From Torulaspora globosa (lineage: Eukaryota; Ascomycota; Saccharomycetes; Saccharomycetales; Saccharomycetaceae): a DNA stretch of 64,000 nucleotides. The stretch is taken from assembly GCF_014133895.1 (NCBI RefSeq), contig NC_050734.1, positions 1 through 64,000 on the forward strand, written 5' to 3'. The translations under genes and the position numbers were made by a program. Shown here in pieces: positions 40,484 through 50,346 of this stretch (position 1 is its first letter; every line of letters starts with the position of its first letter). The notes below the pieces were generated by a model, which did no database searches, was not told where the DNA came from, and was given only the letters and a program-made list of their open reading frames with translations.

Positions 40484-41117
40484 TTGCTCCACGTATAGAC
40501 AACCCCTCAAAGCTATGCAGATCGTCAGGATCAACAAGATCCATTATAACATTACCGGTATCGGCAACAACCCGCTGCTTCTGGTCGCTGACACCTTCAT
40601 CTTCGCTAACAATAGATCACGTGCACATGTGAATCCAATTTTCATCTCTGATCTGCCCACGTGCCGCCGGTCCGGCTTTTGTGTGCAAAAAGGGTCCGGC
40701 GCCGTCGTGTGCGGTGATCTGGACAAGCTGCCGAGAGCCATGATTTATTAGATACTGACAACGTGGGTCAATATGAGCGGACTTGCGCGAGAGAAACGAA
40801 GAAAGTTTTGTGTAATATCTGGTTGGTAATTCTGGAAGCACGTTGTCTGCGTAGAGGACGGCGCAGAGGTCTTGCGACGTGTGGTCTCTTGAGTGGTAAT
40901 TGCGCTCTTCCATCTTGCCGATCAACGTGTGATTAAGTGTAATTTACCACTATTAGCCTGATGCAGTTCTGATGGGAATAGGAAAAAAAAAGTCTTGGGA
41001 CTCTGGGCGTAGTTCCATATATAAGCCAGGGGATCTTGACACTTTGGTAGCCATTTGCTGGATTACTTCTTATTCTGAAATAGCAGACCACTAGCAAAGG
41101 GAATTCGAGAATCAAAG
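40484..41117. promoter_or_regulatory. PHO84 promoter with multiple Pho4 sites
   Basis: 634 bases before PHO84. There are two high-affinity E-boxes CACGTG at 40618-40623 and 40658-40663. Three weaker CACGTT/AACGTG sites lie at 40760-40765, 40839-40844 and 40924-40929. A TATA candidate (tatataagcc) lies near 41018. This is the pattern of phosphate-starvation promoters bound by Pho4. CTF8, the ERG9 neighbour in S. cerevisiae (YHR191C), is not present here. Confidence 0.75.
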
Positions 41118-42863
41118 ATGAGCGAGATGAAGGATGGTGAGATTCACCACGAGGTCCGTGAGAAAAATATCACCAAGGGTGGTAACGCTGCATTCCACAA
41201 TTTTATCAACGATTTCGCTCACATCGAGGATCCTCTAGAGAGAAGAAGGCTGGCGCTGAAGAAGATCGATGACGCCAGCTTTGGCTGGTACCACGTGCGT
41301 GCCATTCTGGTGGCAGGTGTTGGTTTCTTGACCGACTCTTACGATATCTTTGCGATCAACTTGGGTATCGCGATGTTGACGTATGTGTTCTGGGAGGGAA
41401 ATATGCCAAGCTCGACCAACACTCTGTTGAAGGTTTCTACCTCTGTCGGTACTGTTATCGGTCAGTTGGGTTTTGGTTTGATGGGTGATATCATCGGTCG
41501 TAAGAAGGTGTATGGTATCGAGTTGATCATTATGATTTCTGCTACCATCCTGCAGTGTACGGCTGGTCATTCTCCCGGTGTCAGTTTTGTCGCCGTGTTG
41601 ACTTTCTACCGTATCATTATGGGTATTGGTATTGGTGGTGACTACCCATTGTCCTCTATTATCACGTCTGAATTTGCTACCACCAAGTGGAGAGGTGCCA
41701 TCATGGGTGCTGTCTTTGCTAACCAGGCTTTCGGTCAACTTGCCGCTGGTATCATTGCTTTGATCCTGGTTGCCGCTTACAAGAGCGAGTTGGTTAATGT
41801 GAAGAATGGGAAGCAGTGTGGTCCTTCTTGTCAGAAAGCCTGTGACCAGATGTGGAGAATTTTGATCGGTTTGGGTGCTGTTCCAGGTGCCATTGCCCTT
41901 TACTTCAGATTGACCATCCCAGAATCACCACGTTACTCTCTGGACATCAACGCCGACTTGAGCAAGGGTACCGCTGATATTGGTAAGTTTGTTTCTGGTG
42001 AATATGGTGACGCAGAGGCTGACCAAATTCAGCGTCTGGAAAGAGCTCCAACCGCTGTGGAAGCTGTCGACATTCAACCACCAAAGGCATCTTTCAAGGA
42101 TTTCTGCACACATTTCGGCAAATGGAAATACGGTAAGATCTTGTTGGGTACCGCTGGTTCGTGGTTCTGTCTGGATGTTGCCTTCTACGGTTTGGGTCTA
42201 AATACCGCCGTCATTTTACAAACCATCGGTTACGCCGGTAGCGAGAACATCTACAAGAAACTTTACAACACTGCTGTTGGTAACCTGATCTTGATTTGTG
42301 CTGGTTCCCTGCCGGGCTACTGGGTCTCCGTCTTCACGATGGATATCATCGGCAGAAAACCAATTCAGCTGTTCGGTTTCTTCATTTTGACCGTGTTGTT
42401 CTGTGTCATTGGTTTCGCTTACCACAAGCTTAGCGATGGAGGCTTGCTGGGGTTGTACATCGTGTGTCAATTCTTCCAAAACTTCGGCCCAAACACTACC
42501 ACTTTCGTTGTTCCAGGTGAATGTTTCCCAACCAGATACAGATCCACCGCTCATGGTATCTCTGCTGCATCCGGTAAGGTCGGTGCTATCATTGCACAAA
42601 CCGCTCTAGGTACTTTGATCAACCACAACTGTGCCAAAGATGGCAAGAAGCAGAACTGTTGGTTGCCACATGTCATGGAAATTTTCGCTCTATTCATGCT
42701 TGTCGGTCTTTTCCTTTCGTTCCTAATTCCAGAAACCAAGAGAATGACTTTGGAAGAGGTTTCTGAGAAATACCACGACGAAATTGATCCTTCTGCTTAC
42801 AGGGGTGCTGTTGCTGGTTCCAACCAGACTTCCGCCGACTCTACCGAATTGGAACACGTCTAA
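41118..42863 (+). CDS. PHO84: High-affinity phosphate:proton symporter
   Basis: 581 residues (587 in S. cerevisiae), a major facilitator with 12 membrane segments. Family features include GVGFLTDSYDIFAINLG with the conserved Asp, GFGLMGDIIGRKKVYGIEL, and RIIMGIGIGGDYPLSSIITSEFA with the sugar-transporter-type motif. Further features are ESPRYSLDI at the start of the large middle loop and NFGPNTTTFVVPGECFPTRYRSTAHG. It imports inorganic phosphate at low external levels and acts as a phosphate sensor. Codon use is strongly biased, suggesting high expression. Five Pho4-type sites lie upstream. It keeps the PHO84-tubulin order of YML123C-YML124C. Confidence 0.97.
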   Translation: MSEMKDGEIHHEVREKNITKGGNAAFHNFINDFAHIEDPLERRRLALKKIDDASFGWYHVRAILVAGVGFLTDSYDIFAINLGIAMLTYVFWEGNMPSSTNTLLKVSTSVGTVIGQLGFGLMGDIIGRKKVYGIELIIMISATILQCTAGHSPGVSFVAVLTFYRIIMGIGIGGDYPLSSIITSEFATTKWRGAIMGAVFANQAFGQLAAGIIALILVAAYKSELVNVKNGKQCGPSCQKACDQMWRILIGLGAVPGAIALYFRLTIPESPRYSLDINADLSKGTADIGKFVSGEYGDAEADQIQRLERAPTAVEAVDIQPPKASFKDFCTHFGKWKYGKILLGTAGSWFCLDVAFYGLGLNTAVILQTIGYAGSENIYKKLYNTAVGNLILICAGSLPGYWVSVFTMDIIGRKPIQLFGFFILTVLFCVIGFAYHKLSDGGLLGLYIVCQFFQNFGPNTTTFVVPGECFPTRYRSTAHGISAASGKVGAIIAQTALGTLINHNCAKDGKKQNCWLPHVMEIFALFMLVGLFLSFLIPETKRMTLEEVSEKYHDEIDPSAYRGAVAGSNQTSADSTELEHV

Positions 42864-43361
42864 ACCTGATGGATTCAAAATTCAAAATTCTGGTAATTTG
42901 AAAGTAGTCATCCATCTGATCATTGTGAAAGAGGTATTCTATCCTTTACTCTTCTGGCTTTGGCTTTTTGACATAAAAATCTCAAATGAGCTTGGCATTC
43001 ACTTCCGCAAATTGCCCCAGGAAGCAATCACATACATTCGATCAATTATGTACATTAGTGAGTTGGGTTGTTAATAATATGAACTTTAATCATCTATTCA
43101 TCTTAACTCAAGAGCCTGATCTTGGCCATATTAAAGGTCTTGTCAACAACAGATGTCCGAAAAGTCTCCCTGTCCGAGAAGACAGGAAAGTTACCCGGAG
43201 TTAGATTCATCAGCTTTTTGTGGCAAAACGTAAACAAGAGAAGTTTGAAGGTTACAAACACAACAAACAAGACACCATCAACAGTGCTTGTGGTTAACCA
43301 GTTCAAGACTGATCTAAGGGATCTCAAGTACAGGCGTGAGGAATCCGAAGCGTAGGAAACA
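42864..43361. other. PHO84-tubulin intergenic region
   Basis: 498 bases. A 77-codon frame at 43122-43355 begins only at a TTG and is not accepted. A/T-rich stretches near 42900-43080 probably hold the PHO84 terminator. Nothing else was recognised. Confidence 0.4.
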
Positions 43362-44872
43362 ATGCGGGAGGTCATTAGTATCAATGGTATGTTATCTGAA
43401 TGCTTCACCAGTTACCTCGAGTCGTGAGATCAAGAAAGCGAAATTCGCGATTAACGCGTTTCATCTGTCGAAAGGCAGCGTTACATTTATGGGACAGAAG
43501 TTGACTTGAGGGTTGACAGCTTTAGAAGTTTGATCACTAACAAATGTTTTAATCAGTCGGCCAAGCAGGTTGTCAAATCGGTAATGCTTGCTGGGAGTTA
43601 TACTCCCTGGAGCATGGCATTAGACCAGATGGATACTTACAGGAAGGATTAACGAAACCAAAAGGGGGAGAAGAAGGATTTTCAACGTTTTTCTATGAAA
43701 CCGGTTCTGGTAAGTACGTTCCACGTGCTGTTTACGTGGATTTAGAACCCAATGTCATCGATGAGGTGCGTACTGGACCATACAAAGACCTGTTCCACCC
43801 TGAGCAATTGATTAATGGTAAAGAAGATGCAGCGAATAACTATGCTCGTGGTCATTACACTGTAGGAAGAGAGCTGCTGGATGATATCCTCGATAGAATA
43901 AGAAAGATTTCCGATCAGTGTGATGGGCTACAGGGTTTCTTGTTTACTCACTCACTTGGGGGTGGTACAGGTTCCGGTCTAGGTTCCCTACTCTTGGAAC
44001 AGTTATCTATCGATTACGGAAAGAAATCCAAATTGGAGTTTGCTGTTTACCCAGCTCCACAAGTTTCTACATCCGTTGTAGAACCGTACAACACCGTGCT
44101 AACTACCCACACTACTTTGGAACATGCGGATTGTACTTTTATGGTTGATAATGAGGCGATCTATGACATGTGTAAGAAAAATCTGGACATTTCGAGGCCA
44201 AGCTTCGCAAATTTGAATAATCTCATTGCCCAGGTGGTGTCTTCAGTAACCGCCTCACTAAGATTTGACGGGTCGCTAAACGTGGATTTGAACGAATTCC
44301 AAACCAATTTGGTCCCATACCCAAGAATCCATTTCCCTCTGGTATCATATGCTCCTATCTTATCCAAAAACAAAGCTTATCACGAAGCCAACTCGGTATC
44401 CGAGATAACCAATGCTTGTTTCGAACCTGGCAACCAAATGGTCAAATGTGATCCAAGAACTGGAAAATATATGGCTACCTGTTTGCTTTACAGAGGTGAC
44501 GTTGTTACAAGAGATGTACAAACTGCGGTGGCCCAGGTCAAAAATAAGAAAACCGTTCAAATGGTTGATTGGTGTCCAACCGGTTTCAAAATCGGTATTT
44601 GCTATGAGCCACCTACTGCGACACCTACTTCTCAATTAACTTCGGTGAAAAGAGCCGTCTGTATGCTATCCAACACAACAGCGATCGCTGACGCATGGAA
44701 GAGAATCGACAGAAAGTTTGATCTCATGTATGCAAAGCGCGCGTTTGTACATTGGTATGTCGGTGAAGGTATGGAAGAAGGTGAGTTTACGGAAGCTAGA
44801 GAGGACTTGGCAGCTTTGGAGAGGGACTACATCGAAGTTGGTGCTGATTCGTATGCCGATGAAGAGTTTTAA
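43362..44872 (+). CDS. TUB1: Alpha-tubulin, two exons
   Basis: Exon 1 is 43362-43386 (25 nt, MREVISIN plus one base) and exon 2 is 43557-44872, giving 446 residues. The intron 43387-43556 (170 nt) starts GTATGT, has branch site CACTAAC at 43535-43541 (the usual first T replaced by C) and ends CAG 15 bases later. Intron position after the 25th coding base is the same as in S. cerevisiae TUB1 and TUB3. Across the junction the protein reads [24 protein letters not shown]. The GTP-binding loop GGGTGSG lies near residue 145. The C-terminus is the acidic DEEF typical of yeast alpha-tubulin. As neighbours from both the TUB1 (ALO1, AIM33) and TUB3 (PHO84) regions flank it, it is the unduplicated ancestor of both; the symbol is a choice. 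Confidence 0.96.
43387..43556 (+). other. Intron of alpha-tubulin gene
   Basis: 170-nt spliceosomal intron: GTATGT donor, CACTAAC branch site at 43535-43541, CAG acceptor at 43554-43556. Confidence 0.93.
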
Positions 44873-45617
44873 ACTGTCCATTGTAGGCCATTTAACTCGC
44901 TCAATAGTCGAGAAATTCCGGAAGCTGCAGCATTTCTGCGCCGTTGAAGCCCCGATGCAAGGATGCTATCCTAGATTATATCATATACCCCTTAATTTCT
45001 TGCAATGTCGATTGTCGACTTATATACCGTGACAACTCATTTGGAAACTTTCCGACGGATTGAGCCCATGTTCGTCGGGACTGTCGTAGGACACTACTGT
45101 GATTGCAGGAGGCTCTTGAACACAATGTAGATGACAAAACACTACTTCACCGTTATATTCTTTTTTTTTCTTTCTTTCTGTATTATCGAGGCGAGAATAA
45201 GCGGGCTTGAAGAAGCATTGCTCCATTACCTTGAGATGCCTTGTGAGGATGCCGCACAAAGTCTGCGTCGTAGTACTGACTTCATTGCATACGTCTACTC
45301 TTTAGCAACGACGAGGAATGGCTGTAAAGTTACGACAGCGGGCACCTTACAGGCTCTACGGGTCAAGACAGCCAAAACCTTGACCTCACAGCATAAATCA
45401 GCGATTAGCATATTGCTAAGTAATCGACAGCTTGACTTCATCGGCATCTTTCTTAGGTGCTTTTTCAGCGATAAAATAAGAGGGTGGCATAGGGATATAA
45501 CAAAAATGAAAAAATTTGGTGAAGTTGATTTACAACCAGAAGTGCAATTCCATCCATTGAAGGTTTTGGTGTGTTTGGTCCAGAACTGCGTGCCAGATAG
45601 GAGGCTTGAATAAGAGT
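44873..45617. other. Tubulin-ALO1 intergenic region with a doubtful ORF
   Basis: 745 bases. An ATG-started frame of 160 codons (45131-45613) ends four bases before the ALO1 ATG. It begins with a hydrophobic stretch produced by a T-rich run (YFTVIFFFFLSFCII) and shows no recognisable family. No gene is known here in S. cerevisiae, and the ALO1 promoter must lie within it (tagggatataaca near 45495). I treat it as probably non-coding. Confidence 0.4.
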
Positions 45618-47213
45618 ATGGAGACGATGAGTTTTCCGAAGTCGCTCAGCGTACCACCGAGGAGGAACTTTGCGTTTAGGAATTGGGCTGGTATTTACTC
45701 GTCTAGAGCTCAGTTGTACTTCCAACCAACCTCTGTGCAAGAGGTTGTTGAGATTGTCAATGAGGCAAGGAGGCAGAAGAAAACGGTAGTTACTATAGGG
45801 TCCGGTCACTCGCCAAGCGATATGTGCATGACCAAAGAGTGGCTTGTGAACTTGGACAAACTTAATCAGGTTCACGAATTCAAAGAGTTTCCAGAAGATC
45901 ACTATGCCGATGTTACTGTTGACGCTGGTATGAGAGTCTACCAGTTAAGCGAGTTGGTCGGAGCTCGGGGTTATGCTATCCAAAATCTCGGATCTATCTC
46001 TGAGCAGAGCGTTGCCGGTATCATTTCTACCGGTACGCACGGTTCGTCGCCTTACCATGGATTAGTGTCTTCTCAGTACGTTAATCTGACAATTGTGAAC
46101 GGTAAGGGCGAGGTTGTCTTCCTCGACGCGGAAAACGAGCCAGAGATCTTTAGGGCGGCGATGCTTTCGCTCGGAAAGATCGGTATCATTGTCCGTGCTA
46201 CCATACGTGTTGTTCCCGCGTTCCATATCAAATCTACGCAGGAGGTTATAGATTTTGACACTGTTCTCTCCAGATGGAACTCGCTATGGACGTCGTCTGA
46301 GTTCATCAGGGTTTGGTGGTATCCCTACTCTCGTAAATGCATCCTCTGGAGAGGTGTTAAGACTGAGGATCCGCTCACGGCTCCAAGACGTTCTTGGTGG
46401 GGCACCTCGATGGGCAGACTCTTCTACGAGTCGCTGCTTTGGTTTACGGTGAAAGTTTATCCACCACTAACGCCAGTGGTTGAAAGGTTCGTGTTCCGCA
46501 TGCAATATGGTGATGTTCAACTTGGCGGCGGTGACATTGAAGTGGCAAACTCCATTGACAGTCTAAACATGGACTGCCTGTTCTCTCAATTTGTCGACGA
46601 ATGGGCATGTCCTTTGGAGAATGGTTTGGAAGTGCTGCGTTCTTTAGACCATTTCGTTGGACAGGCTGCTCAGAACAAGGACTACTACGTGCATGTTCCT
46701 GTGGAAATTCGCTGCTCAAACACAACGCTGCCACCTCAGGTTCTAGACACCAAGGACAGAACCTCGGTGAGCCCCGGTCCAGTGTACGGTAACGTCTTGC
46801 GTCCGTACTTGGACAATACTCCTCGCAGAGAATACGAGCCGCTCGCCGACGTGACCAACAGCCAATTGACTCTATACATCAACGCCACCATGTACAGACC
46901 ATTCAGATCCAACACTCCCATCCGCAAATGGTACACCATATTCGAAGAAACTATGGCAGCTGCTGGAGGTAAGCCCCATTGGGCCAAGAACTTTTTAGGC
47001 TCTACCTCCCTCGTGCCTCATCCAGAGAAGAAGGAGTCTGACTATGCCGACCACGAGATGAGAGGAATGGCCAAGAGATTCCAAGAGTGCTACGGCGACG
47101 ACTTGAGGGCCTTCCGGAAGGTCAGAAGGGAACAAGATCCTGAAAATGTGTTCGTTTCCAACAGAGAATGGAGTCTGCGTAATGGTATTGTTGAAGCAGA
47201 AGAGTTAGATTGA
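45618..47213 (+). CDS. ALO1: D-arabinono-1,4-lactone oxidase
   Basis: 531 residues from the ATG at 45618 (526 in S. cerevisiae); a second ATG at 45627 would give 528 and matches the family start (MSF) as well. The frame is open to a TTG at 45606. The FAD domain has TIGSGHSPSDMCM, whose His carries the covalent flavin, and LGSISEQSVAGIISTGTHGSSPYHG. The C-terminal GGKPHWAKNF is the conserved HWAK block. The enzyme, in the mitochondrial outer membrane, makes D-erythroascorbate, an antioxidant. In S. cerevisiae it also sits between tubulin (TUB1) and AIM33. Confidence 0.96.
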   Translation: METMSFPKSLSVPPRRNFAFRNWAGIYSSRAQLYFQPTSVQEVVEIVNEARRQKKTVVTIGSGHSPSDMCMTKEWLVNLDKLNQVHEFKEFPEDHYADVTVDAGMRVYQLSELVGARGYAIQNLGSISEQSVAGIISTGTHGSSPYHGLVSSQYVNLTIVNGKGEVVFLDAENEPEIFRAAMLSLGKIGIIVRATIRVVPAFHIKSTQEVIDFDTVLSRWNSLWTSSEFIRVWWYPYSRKCILWRGVKTEDPLTAPRRSWWGTSMGRLFYESLLWFTVKVYPPLTPVVERFVFRMQYGDVQLGGGDIEVANSIDSLNMDCLFSQFVDEWACPLENGLEVLRSLDHFVGQAAQNKDYYVHVPVEIRCSNTTLPPQVLDTKDRTSVSPGPVYGNVLRPYLDNTPRREYEPLADVTNSQLTLYINATMYRPFRSNTPIRKWYTIFEETMAAAGGKPHWAKNFLGSTSLVPHPEKKESDYADHEMRGMAKRFQECYGDDLRAFRKVRREQDPENVFVSNREWSLRNGIVEAEELD

Positions 47214-47366
47214 TATTACGTCCTGTTTATAGTTCATAAGACTGGTGTTAAGCGTTATTTGTCAGTTCGCGTATAGAAACGTAATTTAAAATTTAATGAT
47301 CGACGATGACCTGCAACTCTGATTGCAAGCGTAACCAAACCGGGAGTTGCTAGAGAATCTTTGGCA

Positions 47367-48302
47367 ATGTCTGTTCAAAAAGAGGAGCCAAACATTTTGG
47401 ACAATCCATTACATGGTATCTTCATTCCCTCCGGTCTACTTTTGCTAGGAATAGCTGTGACGACTTACCAATCCGGTGAAAAAAGGCTTCTGCTTGTGAT
47501 TCCATTGGCGTTGGCTTTCCTACTGCATAGAGCGTACGGAGCACATAAGCGTAGGGTCTCCATAACGCCTGATAAGTGGTCTGCTTTGGAATTGGAAGAC
47601 CAAACAGTCGTGTCGAAGAATACTGCTATTTACCGCTTCAAATTGAAGACTTCATTTGAGACCTTAGATCTTCCCCCTGGACGTCATCTGGCTGTCAAGA
47701 TACCTATTGATGGAGCTGATGAGATTAGATTCTATACGCCCATTTCGCCAAGGTTTGCCCAAGGTTACTTTGATCTTTTGGTTAAATCTTATGCCGATGG
47801 TAAGGTTTCCAAGTATTTCGCGGGCCTGAGGCAGGGCCAAACCGTTGAATTTAGAGGTCCCGTTGGCACTTTCAATTACGAGGCCAATACCACTAAAGTT
47901 ATTGGAATCGTTGCTGGTGGTTCCGGCATTACTCCTATCCTTCAGGTGTTGAATGAGGTTATAACTGTTCCGGAAGACCTAACCAAGATATCACTTATCT
48001 ATGCCAATGAGACTCCGAACGATATTCTCTTGAAGGATGAACTAGATGAAATGGCAGAAAAGTATCCAAATTTCGAGGTTCACTATACCGTGAGAAAGCC
48101 AAACGATAAGTGGGAAGGTCCTATTGGCCAGGTCACTGAAGAGATGATGCGTGCTTGCTTGCCAGGACCTGCTGAAGATCACCGTCTGCTAATCTGTGGT
48201 CCGGAGGGAATGAACAAGGCTGTAACTCAGTATGCAGTTAATCTAGGCTGGAAATTCTCTGGCCAGGACTGTAAAGGGGATGACCAAGTTTTCGTCTTCT
48301 GA
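47367..48302 (+). CDS. AIM33: NADH-cytochrome b5 reductase-like protein
   Basis: 311 residues from the ATG at 47367 (312 in both S. cerevisiae Aim33 and Pga3). Two hydrophobic stretches near the N-terminus (IFIPSGLLLLGIAVTTY and LLLVIPLALAFLLH) anchor it in a membrane. The FAD domain has RFYTPISPR and GKVSKYFAGLRQG; the NADH domain has GIVAGGSGITPILQVLNE and LLICGPEGMNKAV, with the C-terminal VFVF. PGA3 and AIM33 are duplicates in S. cerevisiae; this single gene is their ancestor. Pga3 acts at the ER and plasma membrane in secretion; the role of Aim33 is poorly known. It is convergent with UFO1. Confidence 0.93.
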   Translation: MSVQKEEPNILDNPLHGIFIPSGLLLLGIAVTTYQSGEKRLLLVIPLALAFLLHRAYGAHKRRVSITPDKWSALELEDQTVVSKNTAIYRFKLKTSFETLDLPPGRHLAVKIPIDGADEIRFYTPISPRFAQGYFDLLVKSYADGKVSKYFAGLRQGQTVEFRGPVGTFNYEANTTKVIGIVAGGSGITPILQVLNEVITVPEDLTKISLIYANETPNDILLKDELDEMAEKYPNFEVHYTVRKPNDKWEGPIGQVTEEMMRACLPGPAEDHRLLICGPEGMNKAVTQYAVNLGWKFSGQDCKGDDQVFVF

Positions 48303-48390
48303 GGAAAACTATCATTGTACATAGTTAGTTATGACGATTAATTACCTACTGATTTATTTAGTACAGGCTCATCATCAGTACTTTCCATAT

Positions 48391-50346
48391 TCAGCGCATT
48401 TCACTCAGAGACAAGGCCAGTGCCAGTTGAAGGGCTTCATCGTCATCGGGAACGTGCGGTTGATAGGTTTCGTTACTACCAGTGTCATTTCTACCTCCGT
48501 CCATGATCCGCGGCGTTCGACGAGATAAACTTCGGCCCTGAACTTGCCGCTGTTCAGTGCTCGACCGTTCCAACGCTTCTAAAAATTCATCATCCTCCTC
48601 ATCCGCGAAGGTCTCGAGAAATCGCTGATTTTGATGCATCCTCTGAGATTCCTCAATCGCCCTTTTCAGGTCAGCGTCCTCATCATTCTCTCGCGTCGAA
48701 CCCGGACCCGGCTCATTAGATGTTTCAGACTCCATAAGAGCTATCCTTAGCTGCAGTTCATCGTCACTGAGGTCGCCGCCGTAAGTTTCCAGTAACCTTT
48801 CATGTTCAACCGCTTTTTTCCTTCGTAAGGATTCCTCTTCATCATAAAGAGCCAGCTCTGCGTCAACCCTACGCTCCCATTTGTTGCTGTGGCCACGCAG
48901 GCCAGAACCTCGCCGTTTTTTCCCATATGACGCATCTGGAGTATACTCTAAGAAATGGATGACGTTACCGCTTCCTATTACCATCTTGCCTTGAGATATC
49001 GCCAAAAGTTGAGGGTACTTGTCTGTCTTTTGCACAGTCTTTATCAGAGTAGCCCCAGCTGCATCGAAAATCTGCAATTGACCACTTAACGCGCATACTA
49101 AGACCAGATTACTGATCTGACAAGTGAATATATGCTCATCGAACCGCAGGTCATTCTCCACTTTAAGGTTATTACCAGGGGCTCTAATATTGAGTATTTT
49201 GATGGAGTTTTCCACTGTCATTATTGCAACGTAGCAACCATCCTGGCCTGCCAAGTTTTTATTTTGCTCTCTTCTAGAGGTTCCTGCATCGATTTCGAGA
49301 TTACTGATACCCTCACTCACGAACATCGAGCGCCATCGGCCAAAATCGCCCTCAGGATTAAGTGATATCACAAAAATGTGTCGAGTATCGGCTATTACCA
49401 GAGACATTGAACCGAAGTCGACCTTTTGAAACTGTACCTGTATCGTCATATCCATGCCATCGGAGTTTTTCACTTTCGGTAGCGTTATCTTATAGATGTC
49501 CTTCATGTCCCTAATGACATACACTTTTTCGATATCCAATGCAACGGTCCAATTCTTGTACAGTGCCACTTGCAATATCACTTTGCTGGAGATCTTCAAT
49601 GAATTGACCATGTGCGTTTCGCACCACCATATCAAATCGCCACTCTCCGATCCGCTAACGCACCAATCTTCGAGGGAATCCTGTGATACAGATGTAGTGA
49701 TTGCTGTGACACACGACGAATGTCTTGCGTCAAATTCTGTCACAGGCGTTAGATAGGACTTGTTGCTGAGCAGCTTGCCAAAAACTCTGCCGTCAAATCG
49801 TCCAAACACTGCAGCGTTGATATTGAAACTCATCGTCGAACACCCCTGAGGAGTAGTGCATGGTATATAGATTAGCCTGTCCTTCTTTCTCCTAGAGTGA
49901 AGCTGCACCAAAGTGATGATGCCATCGTTGTAGCAGGCACAGCGAGGATAGTCGAATATAAGCTTTTCAATCTGCGCTTGGAACCTTGGTGACGGAGACA
50001 AAACATACTTCGTCTTGATGGCTCTATTATGCTTCCATTGCTTCAGTCCCCGTACCCGTTCCATGTATTCTACACTATACTTGTGGCTCTGAGCAAAGGA
50101 AGGGAAGAAGGAAGTATGAATCTTCGAAACAAACAGATTCTTCCACAGCTCTTCATCGTTAATCAGGCAGGAGAAGTACGAGCACACCTGTTGCAGAACG
50201 TACAGGTCTTTTTCATCAACATGGCTGAAGATGTTGATGAGCACCTCAGGTGGAAGGGCGACCAAGCAAAGTCTGTTCTCAGACTGCCTCCCGCTAAAAT
50301 CTTGTTCACTGCCCTCGCCAGTGTGCTGGCGCTCTAGATACACCAT
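48391..50346 (-). CDS. UFO1: F-box protein, SCF ubiquitin-ligase receptor with UIMs
   Basis: 651 residues (668 in S. cerevisiae). The F-box is at 27-72 (LVALPPEVLINIFSHVDEKDLYVLQQVC). A beta-propeller-like middle part follows, and then the C-terminal ubiquitin-interacting motifs: DDELQLRIALMESE, DADLKRAIEESQRM, DDEFLEALERSS and DDEALQLALALSLSEM at the very end. Ufo1 brings targets such as the HO endonuclease to SCF and works with Ddi1 through the UIMs. Order ALO1-AIM33-UFO1 is as in YML086-088. It is divergent from ERG13. Confidence 0.93.
   Translation of the reverse strand: MVYLERQHTGEGSEQDFSGRQSENRLCLVALPPEVLINIFSHVDEKDLYVLQQVCSYFSCLINDEELWKNLFVSKIHTSFFPSFAQSHKYSVEYMERVRGLKQWKHNRAIKTKYVLSPSPRFQAQIEKLIFDYPRCACYNDGIITLVQLHSRRKKDRLIYIPCTTPQGCSTMSFNINAAVFGRFDGRVFGKLLSNKSYLTPVTEFDARHSSCVTAITTSVSQDSLEDWCVSGSESGDLIWWCETHMVNSLKISSKVILQVALYKNWTVALDIEKVYVIRDMKDIYKITLPKVKNSDGMDMTIQVQFQKVDFGSMSLVIADTRHIFVISLNPEGDFGRWRSMFVSEGISNLEIDAGTSRREQNKNLAGQDGCYVAIMTVENSIKILNIRAPGNNLKVENDLRFDEHIFTCQISNLVLVCALSGQLQIFDAAGATLIKTVQKTDKYPQLLAISQGKMVIGSGNVIHFLEYTPDASYGKKRRGSGLRGHSNKWERRVDAELALYDEEESLRRKKAVEHERLLETYGGDLSDDELQLRIALMESETSNEPGPGSTRENDEDADLKRAIEESQRMHQNQRFLETFADEEDDEFLEALERSSTEQRQVQGRSLSRRTPRIMDGGRNDTGSNETYQPHVPDDDEALQLALALSLSEMR

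Noticed and set aside
40515..40751. 79-codon plus-strand frame before PHO84
   Set aside because: It covers the Pho4 sites, resembles no family, and is not the CTF8 gene expected here from S. cerevisiae order.
43122..43355. 77-codon plus-strand frame before alpha-tubulin and a 101-codon frame opposite
   Set aside because: The plus frame has no ATG start, the minus frame overlaps tubulin exon 1, and neither shows a family.
45131..45613. 160-codon frame before ALO1 with a signal-peptide-like start
   Set aside because: The hydrophobic start comes from a T-rich run, no family is recognised, and it fills the only space for the ALO1 promoter. It is not excluded, but not supported.
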